DNA of 6,208 bases. Origin: a bacterium. GTDB taxonomy: Bacteria; Spirochaetota; UBA4802; UBA5550. Below, piece by piece: positions 1-5,549 of this stretch. The notes under the pieces were generated by a model, which worked only from the letters and a program-made list of their open reading frames with translations, was not told where the DNA came from and searched no databases. Location of the stretch: assembly GCA_024224995.1 (NCBI GenBank), contig JAAENB010000562.1, positions 1-6,208 of the forward strand, in the 5' to 3' direction. The stretch's first letter is position 1; each line of letters starts with the position of its first letter. Made by a program: the position numbers and the translations under genes.

Positions 1-14
1 CCAGCCAGTAAAGG

Positions 15-34
15 CGTTGCACTGCAACGTCTCT
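15..34. repeat. Imperfect palindrome, partial copy of the 2871-2893 repeat
   Basis: CGTTGCA (15-21) and TGCAACG (23-29) form 7-bp arms around a single C, and TCTCT follows. The right half TGCAACGTCTCT (23-34) is identical to 2882-2893, so this is a second copy of the palindromic module found after rsmA. The left arm here lacks the outer GAGA part. It lies downstream of the radical SAM gene, just as the other copy lies downstream of rsmA. This looks like a dispersed intergenic repeat and has no visible coding role. Confidence 0.6.
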
Positions 35-51
35 CAGAACCAAACCCCTGG

Positions 52-80
52 CCGGAGCATCTTTGCAAAACAGGCTCCGG
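52..80. repeat. GC-rich inverted repeat downstream of the radical SAM gene
   Basis: CCGGAGC (52-58) pairs perfectly with GCTCCGG (74-80) across a 15-nt loop that contains the self-complementary TTTGCAAA. It lies about 80 nt past the radical SAM stop codon and could fold at the 3' end of that mRNA. Read on the minus strand it is followed by CCAGGGG rather than a U-run, so it is not a canonical intrinsic terminator. It may be an mRNA 3'-end stabiliser or part of the local repeat cluster. Confidence 0.45.
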
Positions 81-158
81 TATCGACACAGTTTCTGACC
101 TATTTTTCCCGGCCATTCGGTGTCTGAGCGGAGCCGAAGACCCGGGCCTCCGATTACC

Positions 159-2630
159 CTATTCCCCAACAGGAACAAACTCCTCCCCCACCCGCTTATA
201 CTGCTCCATTTTCACCATCCTGAATTGATACAGCTCTGCGGCATCAACTCCTGCCAGGAAGAGCAGCACTTTGTCGATGCGCATTGATCCTTCTGTTGCG
301 GTAAAAAGCCGCAGGGTAAAACGGCCCGGCTCGTCAATTGTATATAAACAAATAACATCATCAAAGAGCAGCTCTTTTTCCCCTTTTTTGGTCTTTTTAA
401 CAAAATTTATCTTAGCCTCAAGATTGACGAGGATCTTTTCAAAGAGAGCTGTGTCTTCAAGTTCCACACGGTAGTCTACGGCCGCGGTGAGTGCCATGAG
501 CGATTGTTTTTTGCTTTTACTCTCGGGATCGAGGGTGTGAATGCCGGTAATTTCAATTCCCGGAGGCAGGGCACGGTTTAACGCGCCAATGGCATTAGCC
601 GGGAGCGGCGCATAGAGTTCTACATCGGCAAGTTCCGCCTCGCTTTCTATTCCCAGGGGGAGCGGGAAGCCCATAGAGAGTTTTTCCCGTTTGTTAAACC
701 CCTGCGTAAAGGCCGCGGGAATTTCGGTCATGCGAAAGGCCCGTTTTAAAATTTCTATTATATCGAGATGAGGAATAAAGCGGGCGAACCCTCTTTTTCG
801 AAACCGGACCCGTATGGTTTGTTCGGTCAGGTATTTTTCCTGAAAGGCCTCAAGCGCCCGGCCGCATCCCGAAAGATCCAGGGGTTCCGCGTATTCCTGC
901 TTTTTATTTACAAAGTCTTCGGGCTTTTGAATATGATCCTTCCGTTTTTCCACCAGGGATTCAAACCCGGTTTTGATTACGCTCCAGGGTAGAATTTCCC
1001 GCTCATCCCGGGCTGATAAAAAAGACCGCCATTCGGGTATGTGGGCATCCAGTGTTTTTTCCCAGGTATAATATTTAAAATGCTCGGACCATGAATCGAA
1101 GCGGCATCCGGCCTTATATGCTTCGGAAATGACCGTGCCCAGGCGGGAATCTCCCCTTGAAAAAATACCTTCAAGGAGCGAAGATTTTACATTATGGTTT
1201 TTTATCTTTACGGACCGGGGCGAGCCCTGTTTAATTTTTAAGATTGCCTGGTTAAAATATTCCTCATCTTTCATTCCCGCTCTTTGAAAAGGGGTATGAG
1301 GCTTGGGTACAAAGGGCGATAAGGTTACATTGATATCCTTGCCTTTGCCCCCTATACGTACGATATTTTTTAACAGGGCGATAATTGCCTCTGCTTCATC
1401 ATCTTCATCACACCCGGGAAGCCCCAGCATAAAATAGAGCTTTATTACCCGCCATCCCTTATTAAACAGGGTTTCCACAATCGCCAGCAGGTCGCTGGTG
1501 ATTACTTTTTTATTGGCAACTGCCCGTATATGCTGGGAGGCAGACTCCACTGCCAGGGTTATGGATGCTTTTCGCACGTCCGAGACCTGTTCGATTATTG
1601 GAATTGTCCGGGTATCGACTTTTAAGGATGGCAGGGATATTGAGACTCCCTGTTTTGTCAGTTCCGGCAGCACCCTGTTTAAGAGGCTCGTGAGATTTTT
1701 ATAATCGCTGATAGAAAGTGACGACAAAGTCAGTTCATTATACCCGGTATTGCTTAATATGGTAAACAGGCGCTTTGCCACTGCTTCATAGTCATGAGCC
1801 CGGTATGGCAGATCATAATACCCGGCATGACAGAACTTACACAGGTTATAACAGCCCCGGGCTGTTTCCAGCACTGCCCGTTCCTGGGTTATGCGGATAT
1901 TTGGTACTATCGGTTTTTCCGGGTCTTTCAGTTCCCTTTCCCGGTAGACCCGTTTCCTGACTTCGGTTCCCTGTATATGTTCTATGACCGGGCCTTTATA
2001 GGTAAATTGATACCGCGCCGGCACCAGTACTCCGTCGATTTGCGCCAGCTTTTCCAGGAGCTCTTTTCGTGACAGGGTTTCCGCTTTTGTGCTTTTTACC
2101 AGGTTAAGAATATCGACAAGTCCTTCTTCCCCGTCTCCCACGAGAAACGCGTCTATAAAATCGGCTCCGGGAAACGGATTTGACGCCGACTCTCCTCCGG
2201 CTATTACCAGTGGATGGGAATCGTTCCGGTCCGCTGCTAAAAGCGGGATCTTTCCCAGGTCCAGGACCTGGAGTATATTGGTATATAAAAGTTCATGTGA
2301 GATATTAAATCCTAAAATATCCAGCTCTGCCAGCGGGGTAAATGTCTCCAGGGTATAGAGCGCTGCGTCCTCTTTTCGAAGCATCTCTTCAAAGTCCTGT
2401 TCCACGGGAAAAACCCGTTCACAGGCTATTTCATCCATTTGATTGGCTATATCATACAATATCCTGATCCCGTTGTTGGACATGCCCACTTCATACAGGT
2501 CGGGATAGCATATTGCCATTCTCACCAGGGCTTCTTCTTTTACGATGCTGTTAAACTCTCCGCCGATATAACGGCCCGGTTTTTGCACGGTTGAAAGCAG
2601 CTTTTCAATTGTTGCTGTTGATAATTTCAT
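159..2630 (-). CDS. B12-binding-like radical SAM protein fused to radical-SAM-linked domain (TIGR03960 + TIGR03936/DUF2344 type)
   Basis: This gene probably encodes a cytosolic 4Fe-4S radical S-adenosylmethionine enzyme; the family's reaction is not established. Residue numbers count from the upstream TTG at 2642. Residues 20-175 resemble a cobalamin-binding-like Rossmann region (AICYPDLYEVGMSN, then GGESASNPFPGADFIDAFLVGDGEEG). The radical SAM core follows, with Cys264, Cys268 and Cys271 in CYNLCKFC (CxxxCxxC), and later the strand and loop segments VESAS and FMLGLPG. From about residue 608 the protein continues into the radical-SAM-linked domain (RVRFRKRGFARFIPHLD, then GFNKREKLSMGFPLPLG). 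In many genomes this domain is a separate neighbouring gene; here it is fused, giving about 823 residues. I chose the ATG at 2630 because GGAAA lies 7 nt upstream; the TTG at 2642 would add four residues and has a poor ribosome site. No signal peptide or membrane segment is visible. It lies downstream of rsmA on the same strand, but the long hairpin-rich spacer argues against tight coupling. Confidence 0.93.
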   Translation of the reverse strand: MKLSTATIEKLLSTVQKPGRYIGGEFNSIVKEEALVRMAICYPDLYEVGMSNNGIRILYDIANQMDEIACERVFPVEQDFEEMLRKEDAALYTLETFTPLAELDILGFNISHELLYTNILQVLDLGKIPLLAADRNDSHPLVIAGGESASNPFPGADFIDAFLVGDGEEGLVDILNLVKSTKAETLSRKELLEKLAQIDGVLVPARYQFTYKGPVIEHIQGTEVRKRVYRERELKDPEKPIVPNIRITQERAVLETARGCYNLCKFCHAGYYDLPYRAHDYEAVAKRLFTILSNTGYNELTLSSLSISDYKNLTSLLNRVLPELTKQGVSISLPSLKVDTRTIPIIEQVSDVRKASITLAVESASQHIRAVANKKVITSDLLAIVETLFNKGWRVIKLYFMLGLPGCDEDDEAEAIIALLKNIVRIGGKGKDINVTLSPFVPKPHTPFQRAGMKDEEYFNQAILKIKQGSPRSVKIKNHNVKSSLLEGIFSRGDSRLGTVISEAYKAGCRFDSWSEHFKYYTWEKTLDAHIPEWRSFLSARDEREILPWSVIKTGFESLVEKRKDHIQKPEDFVNKKQEYAEPLDLSGCGRALEAFQEKYLTEQTIRVRFRKRGFARFIPHLDIIEILKRAFRMTEIPAAFTQGFNKREKLSMGFPLPLGIESEAELADVELYAPLPANAIGALNRALPPGIEITGIHTLDPESKSKKQSLMALTAAVDYRVELEDTALFEKILVNLEAKINFVKKTKKGEKELLFDDVICLYTIDEPGRFTLRLFTATEGSMRIDKVLLFLAGVDAAELYQFRMVKMEQYKRVGEEFVPVGE

Positions 2631-2635
2631 TTTTG

Positions 2636-2640
2636 TTTCC
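2636..2640 (-). promoter_or_regulatory. Ribosome binding site deciding the radical SAM start
   Basis: On the minus strand GGAAA (2640-2636) precedes the ATG at 2630, with 7 nt between the GGA core and the start codon. The alternative TTG start at 2642-2640 overlaps this site and has only AAAAAGAAT upstream. That favours the 823-residue form over the 827-residue one. Family members commonly begin shortly before the VQKPGRYIG-like segment, which fits either start. Confidence 0.55.
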
Positions 2641-2717
2641 AAATTCTTTTTAGTTCAAGGTTCTTCGCCGCCGTGGCTGGTTTCCGAAGATTTTATCCCG
2701 GGTTCTGTTCTGTTTCA

Positions 2718-2733
2718 CGGGGTTGAAACCCCG
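2718..2733. repeat. Short-loop hairpin, CGGGGTT arms
   Basis: CGGGGTT (2718-2724) is perfectly complementary to AACCCCG (2727-2733), with only GA between. In practice this folds as a 5-bp CGGGG/CCCCG stem with a TTGAAA loop. It is the first hairpin of the cluster. Confidence 0.65.
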
Positions 2734-2746
2734 AGCTACATGACTC

Positions 2747-2761
2747 CACCCCTCTGGGGTG
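2747..2761. repeat. Short-loop hairpin, CACCCC arms
   Basis: CACCCC (2747-2752) pairs with GGGGTG (2756-2761) around a TCT triloop. The last base overlaps the second copy of the 15-nt direct repeat. Confidence 0.62.
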
Positions 2762-2826
2762 ATTTTGTCCCGGGTCAACACCTGCAAATATCCATACCTG
2801 GCATACGATTCAAGCCCATTGCAATA

Positions 2827-2843
2827 ATGCCCTGGAAGGGCAT
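2827..2843. repeat. Short-loop hairpin, ATGCCCT arms
   Basis: ATGCCCT (2827-2833) pairs perfectly with AGGGCAT (2837-2843) around a GGA triloop. GCCCTGxAAGGGC-type stems of this design are typical of dispersed intergenic repeats. Confidence 0.65.
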
Positions 2844-2870
2844 CGTTACGTAGCCCGGGGTTTGGTTTTG

Positions 2871-2892
2871 GAGACGTTGCATGCAACGTCTC
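2871..2892. repeat. Perfect 22-nt palindrome, GAGACGTTGCA arms
   Basis: GAGACGTTGCA (2871-2881) is followed directly by its exact reverse complement (2882-2892), with no spacer. A second, partly degraded copy lies at 15-34. The outer bases AGCCCG (2852-2857) and CGGGCT (2895-2900) can also pair around it, and TTTTT (2900-2904) follows on the plus strand. That resembles an intrinsic terminator reading in the plus direction, but no plus-strand gene ends here. A mobile or dispersed repeat, or a cruciform-forming site, is the simpler reading. Confidence 0.7.
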
Positions 2893-2920
2893 TACGGGCT
2901 TTTTCTTAACCGATCACCGA

Positions 2921-3748
2921 TTACCCTCCCCCAAGGGCCGCCGACGCGATCCGAACATACTCATTTATTCCCAGACTCTCCCCGCGAAGGGTCTGCTCCA
3001 CTTCCGCCTTCTCCAGGATCCCTGTTACTTCCTGCCTGGACAGCTCCAGGTGCGGTGAATCGGTGAGCGCTTTTACCAGGGTTTTTCTTCTTCCCCAGAA
3101 GGCCGATTTTACCACCAGGTGAAAGAGTTCTTTGCCCTTCTCATCCAGGGGGAGATCTTTTTTTCGTGTGAGCCGCATAAAGGATGAACTCACATCGGGC
3201 CTGGGGAAGAACGAGTTTCTTTCCACTGTGAACAGTATTTTGGCTTCAAAATAAAAGCCCAGGGTTACGCTTAAGGCGCCGTAATTCTTATGTCCCGGCG
3301 GTGATATTATCCGCTCTGCCATCTCCTTCTGGATCATTATATAGAGCTCATCCGCCCGGTATTGATGCGCGATCCGAAACAATATCTCTGACGCGCAATA
3401 ATAGGGCAGATTGGATACTATTTTCGTAAATTCCGGGTCCAGGTCAAGCTTTAAAAAATCCTTATGATAAAGACTAAAATTCTCCCGCTCGCCATACCTG
3501 TTTTCCAGGCTGGCCGCCATACCTGAGTCTATCTCTACTGCAGTGACTGCCCCTGCCTGCTCCAGGAGCGGTTCCGTGAGCGCTCCCAGTCCCGGCCCTA
3601 TTTCCAGAATTACATCGGTTTTTACTGCGGATACGGCCTTTAATATCTTTTGGGTCATGGCCTCACTGATGAGAAAATTCTGTCCCAGTCTCTTGTTTGG
3701 TGAGAGGCCGTATTGATTTGTTAGCGCGATTACTTCTGTTTTATTCAT
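2921..3748 (-). CDS. rsmA: 16S rRNA (adenine(1518)-N6/adenine(1519)-N6)-dimethyltransferase RsmA/KsgA
   Basis: RsmA uses S-adenosylmethionine to dimethylate two adjacent adenines in the 3'-terminal helix 45 hairpin of 16S rRNA, a late step and checkpoint of 30S subunit assembly in the cytoplasm. Its loss classically gives kasugamycin resistance. At 275 residues it is family length. Visible motifs in order are LGQNFL (21-26), the SAM-binding EIGPGLGALT (49-58), the acidic ribose-binding strand VEID (71-74), the catalytic motif NLPYY (113-117), the FFPRPDV segment (180-186) and the C-terminal SAFWGRRKTL stretch (215-224). Nothing is missing or broken. The ATG at 3748 puts the GQNFL motif at the usual distance from the start, and AAGGA lies 11 nt upstream, a slightly long spacing. 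The radical SAM gene follows on the same strand after a repeat-rich spacer, and the gene diverges from the 461-residue protein gene upstream. Confidence 0.97.
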   Translation of the reverse strand: MNKTEVIALTNQYGLSPNKRLGQNFLISEAMTQKILKAVSAVKTDVILEIGPGLGALTEPLLEQAGAVTAVEIDSGMAASLENRYGERENFSLYHKDFLKLDLDPEFTKIVSNLPYYCASEILFRIAHQYRADELYIMIQKEMAERIISPPGHKNYGALSVTLGFYFEAKILFTVERNSFFPRPDVSSSFMRLTRKKDLPLDEKGKELFHLVVKSAFWGRRKTLVKALTDSPHLELSRQEVTGILEKAEVEQTLRGESLGINEYVRIASAALGGG

Positions 3749-3759
3749 TATGCTGATAA

Positions 3760-3764
3760 TCCTT
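3760..3764 (-). promoter_or_regulatory. Ribosome binding site of rsmA
   Basis: AAGGA on the minus strand (3764-3760) lies 11 nt before the ATG at 3748. The spacing is a little long, but no better start or site is visible nearby. Confidence 0.5.
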
Positions 3765-3812
3765 GATTTAAGAAGTGCCTCGTTATGAGAAAAGAGGCTC
3801 CTTCAGGGGGCT

Positions 3813-3841
3813 TTTATGTATTATTCGGGTATTTTTGTCAA
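3813..3841 (-). promoter_or_regulatory. Candidate sigma70 promoter for rsmA
   Basis: On the minus strand a perfect TTGACA (3841-3836) is followed after 17 bp by CATAAA (3818-3813), which matches four of six consensus -10 positions. Transcription would start near 3806 and leave a leader of about 58 nt before the rsmA ATG. The -35 and spacing are very good and the -10 is modest. It is the best candidate seen upstream of rsmA. Confidence 0.45.
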
Positions 3842-3934
3842 TAGAATAGCGCAATTGAAAGTCTTGAAAAACGACAAAACAGCAACCTTTGTTTAAGACA
3901 TATTCGTCATGGACAAATTCCAGTTTTGTGCATA

Positions 3935-3949
3935 AGACAAAATTTGTCT
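3935..3949. promoter_or_regulatory. 15-bp inverted repeat, possible operator upstream of the 461-aa gene
   Basis: AGACAAA (3935-3941), a central A, and TTTGTCT (3943-3949) form a perfect 7-1-7 inverted repeat. It ends 22 bp before the -35 box at 3972, in the non-coding region between the divergent genes. Further GACAAA-like half sites occur nearby (3868-3873, 3912-3917). An activator or repressor site is plausible but inferred, since short AT-rich palindromes also arise by chance. Confidence 0.4.
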
Positions 3950-3971
3950 GTAAAAAAATACACTTCCGGTA

Positions 3972-4000
3972 TTGACAAAGTCCGAATATATGCTTATATT
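3972..4000 (+). promoter_or_regulatory. Strong sigma70 promoter of the 461-aa gene
   Basis: TTGACA (3972-3977) is a perfect -35. A 17-bp spacer leads to TATATT (3995-4000), five of six to the -10 consensus. A TG at 3991-3992 lies close to the extended -10 position. The start would be near 4007, giving a leader of about 26 nt ahead of the ATG at 4033. The -10 is also the right arm of an inverted repeat (AATATA 3985-3990, TATATT 3995-4000). Confidence 0.72.
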
Positions 4001-4032
4001 GCAAATAGTTTATATAAAAAGGATAATAATAC

Positions 4033-5418
4033 ATGGCCCTGACTGATGAATTGAGAAAATTATTTGACTCTCCCGAAGAGTCGGACGTTGATATGGACTC
4101 CCTTTTTGGTAAGGATATCGCGGTAGAAACGGTCAGCAATGAAGATATAAACATAGAAAACTTTGACTCTGAACCGAGCAGGGGCAGCAGCTTTGAAAAA
4201 GAGCTTTTCGGGGATAATGAATGGCCCGAAGATGAGCCCGTCTCCGGTGACGTTCCCGATCCCCTTGAGCGGCGGGAGCACCCTCCTACGGAAGCGGTCG
4301 ACTCCCTGGTGCAGTCCATTGAACTGGATATGCCCGTTGAAGTTGAGGAGCCGCCCCAGAGCCTGCCGGAAGAATCATCCGGTGAAGTCTCTACGATTAA
4401 AAAAGATCTTGAAGAAGCCAAGAAAAAATATTACCACCATGTTGTCCGTGAAGAAGATAAGTTAATCCTTAAAAAACTCTATCAAAAAAAGAAAACCCTT
4501 TCTCCTCAAGAGGAGGCTGTTTACAATAAACTTAACTTTGAAAACCAGAAACTTTTTCACATCTGGAATGTTGAAGAAAATCTCGTCTCCTGTCTCGAAT
4601 ATACTCCCCTTTCAAAAGATGATCACATCAGTGTTCGTGAATCCTGTAGAGACATAATTTCCGACTTTGAAAAGAACGCGGCCTATTATGAAAAAATGCT
4701 CATGGGCCTGGCTGCCCGCGGTGTGAGCTCTTCATACCACCTGATCCAGGGCCTGTGCCTCCATTATACCAGGGTGAAGTTTAGCTTTGATCTCGACTCC
4801 CTGATTAAAATGGGCCAGATTATCCTGGCTAAGTTTAAAAACCTCGCGAAACTGAAAGGCCAAATCGAGGATCTCGAATATTGCAAAGTAAATCTCCAGG
4901 ACTACTTCACTTTAAACACGAAAAAAGTCCCTACGATTAATACCAAAGAAGTGAAAAATCTCATTTCAAGGACCGGGATCAATCTTAATGATTTCATTAA
5001 AACCATCCGCTCCCGGTTCGATAATATGCTCATGCTGAGAAATGAACTTGAATCTAATTATGAATTTCTCTGCTATTATTACGATCTCAAAGAACTCTGG
5101 TATCAATCCTGTATTAAACGGCTCCAGGAGATGAATACCAAAAATGAAGTGGAATCGGAAGCCCTCATCCTCTTCCAGTCTATCCGGGAACACTTTATTG
5201 AACTCAAAGCTTCATTTATTGATAATGGCCTTGATAACTTCGGCCCCGACGGGTGCAGCTTCCGGGATCTGAGTGAAACTATTCACATGACGGGCAAATT
5301 CCTTAACTCCGTCTATTTCTGCTCTTATAACGTTACTAAAGCCCGTGAAGTAGATATTCACATCCGTATCCTGGAAAATTACCTGGGGATCCGGAAATGG
5401 CATATTGAAACCGCCTGA
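4033..5418 (+). CDS. Uncharacterised 461-aa protein, acidic N-terminus and helical core; first of two tandem paralogs
   Basis: I do not recognise this protein. Residues 1-120 are strongly acidic and rich in Asp, Glu, Ser and Pro, probably disordered, with recurring Leu-Phe motifs (KLFDS 9-13, SLFGKD 23-28, ELFGDNEWPED 57-67). From about 121 the sequence turns lysine-rich and helical, possibly coiled-coil, through VVREEDKLILKKL (137-149). Then come QKLFHIWNVEE (172-182), the acidic-His step KDDH (195-198), DIISDFE (207-213) and GLAARGVSSSYHL (225-237). The remainder to 461 is helical and rich in Tyr, Phe and Leu, with scattered Cys. There is no signal peptide, membrane helix or known catalytic motif, so a cytosolic scaffold or regulatory role is possible but unproven. 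The ATG at 4033 is supported by AAAAAGGA (4016-4023) 9 nt upstream and by a strong promoter. The next gene encodes a paralog with 79 of 112 core residues identical. Confidence 0.9.
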   Translation: MALTDELRKLFDSPEESDVDMDSLFGKDIAVETVSNEDINIENFDSEPSRGSSFEKELFGDNEWPEDEPVSGDVPDPLERREHPPTEAVDSLVQSIELDMPVEVEEPPQSLPEESSGEVSTIKKDLEEAKKKYYHHVVREEDKLILKKLYQKKKTLSPQEEAVYNKLNFENQKLFHIWNVEENLVSCLEYTPLSKDDHISVRESCRDIISDFEKNAAYYEKMLMGLAARGVSSSYHLIQGLCLHYTRVKFSFDLDSLIKMGQIILAKFKNLAKLKGQIEDLEYCKVNLQDYFTLNTKKVPTINTKEVKNLISRTGINLNDFIKTIRSRFDNMLMLRNELESNYEFLCYYYDLKELWYQSCIKRLQEMNTKNEVESEALILFQSIREHFIELKASFIDNGLDNFGPDGCSFRDLSETIHMTGKFLNSVYFCSYNVTKAREVDIHIRILENYLGIRKWHIETA

Positions 5419-5434
5419 CGGTTTTCCCCTTTTT
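5408..5434 (+). terminator. Possible intrinsic terminator overlapping the stop codon
   Basis: AAACCG (5408-5413) and CGGTTT (5419-5424) form a 6-bp stem whose 5-nt loop contains the TGA stop codon (5416-5418). It is followed by TCCCCTTTTT and then an A-rich tract. The stem is short and the T-run is interrupted by four Cs, so termination may be partial. Its place between two genes that each have their own promoter fits a terminator. Confidence 0.4.
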
Positions 5435-5463
5435 AAAAAAAATTCATCTTTTTCTTAAAAAAA
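5435..5463 (+). promoter_or_regulatory. Phased A-tracts upstream of the second paralog's promoter
   Basis: Runs of eight A (5435-5442) and seven A (5457-5463) start 22 bp apart, about two helical turns, just upstream of the candidate -35 at 5473. Such tracts bend DNA and can act as UP elements for RNA polymerase. The role is inferred from position and composition. Confidence 0.4.
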
Positions 5464-5472
5464 TTTAGCTCT

Positions 5473-5500
5473 TTTACCCCTCTAATGACACTACTATTAT
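5473..5500 (+). promoter_or_regulatory. Candidate sigma70 promoter of the second paralog
   Basis: TTTACC (5473-5478, four of six to consensus) is followed after 16 bp by TATTAT (5495-5500, five of six). Transcription would start near 5507 and give a leader of about 43 nt. The leader contains the 15-bp inverted repeat at 5515-5529 and the ribosome site. Confidence 0.5.
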
Positions 5501-5514
5501 ATAGAGATAAAAAA

Positions 5515-5529
5515 AGTTGACTGTCAACT
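5515..5529. promoter_or_regulatory. 15-bp inverted repeat, possible operator in the second paralog's leader
   Basis: AGTTGAC (5515-5521), a central T, and GTCAACT (5523-5529) form a perfect 7-1-7 inverted repeat. It lies just after the predicted transcription start and 5 nt before the ribosome site, where a bound repressor, or an RNA hairpin, could block expression. It has the same geometry as 3935-3949 but a different sequence. Confidence 0.45.
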
Positions 5530-5549
5530 GTCTTAAAGGGAGAACTGCT

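Larger units (their letters stand above)
2689..2775. repeat. Direct repeat GATTTTRTCCCGGGT, two copies
   Basis: GATTTTATCCCGGGT at 2689-2703 and GATTTTGTCCCGGGT at 2761-2775 differ at one of 15 positions. They lie 72 nt apart and flank the first two hairpins of the intergenic cluster. Each copy contains the palindrome CCCGGG. They may mark the borders of one repeat unit. Confidence 0.6.
2643..2920. repeat. Hairpin-rich intergenic repeat cluster between rsmA and the radical SAM gene
   Basis: This spacer between two co-directional genes holds no credible gene. It is a dense array of perfect short-loop inverted repeats (2718-2733, 2747-2761, 2827-2843, 2871-2892) plus a 15-nt direct repeat (2689-2703 and 2761-2775). 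In addition, GTAGCCCGGGGT (2850-2861) is the reverse complement, with one mismatch, of ACCCCGAGCTAC (2728-2739), so the two ends of the array could pair over a long range. Arrays of short hairpins with CCC...GGG stems between genes are common dispersed repeats in several bacterial phyla; assigning this one to such a family is inference. A 78-codon open frame through it on the minus strand is most likely spurious. Confidence 0.7.

Noticed and set aside
52..80. Intrinsic terminator for the radical SAM transcript
   Set aside because: The stem is good, but in the minus direction it is followed by CCAGGGG, not a U-run, so I kept it only as an inverted repeat.
271..2358. Several plus-strand frames of 61-92 codons inside the radical SAM gene
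   Set aside because: All are antisense to a conserved, motif-bearing gene and show no family features of their own.
2650..2886. 78-codon open frame on the minus strand between rsmA and the radical SAM gene
   Set aside because: It runs straight through the hairpin array and direct repeats, its peptide repeats TRDKI because of the DNA repeat, and no good ribosome site is seen. It looks like a spurious frame in a repeat.
2689..2892. CRISPR array
   Set aside because: The repeats are few, of different sequence and unevenly spaced, with no uniform spacers and no cas genes.
3777..3818. Regulatory hairpin or attenuator in the rsmA leader (GCCTC 3777-3781 with GAGGC 3794-3798)
   Set aside because: It has only five base pairs with a 12-nt loop, the neighbouring pairings compete imperfectly, and there is no leader peptide. 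Too weak to call.
4033..4240. Sliding-clamp-binding peptides from the repeated Leu-Phe motifs
   Set aside because: The motifs lack the upstream Gln of the usual QLxLF-type consensus and are internal and very acidic, so the match is only to two residues.
3783..4421. 212-codon open frame on the minus strand opposite the start of the 461-aa gene
   Set aside because: It is antisense to a well-supported gene with promoter and ribosome site. Its Ser-rich peptide is the expected complement of an acidic coding region, and it spans the promoter region.
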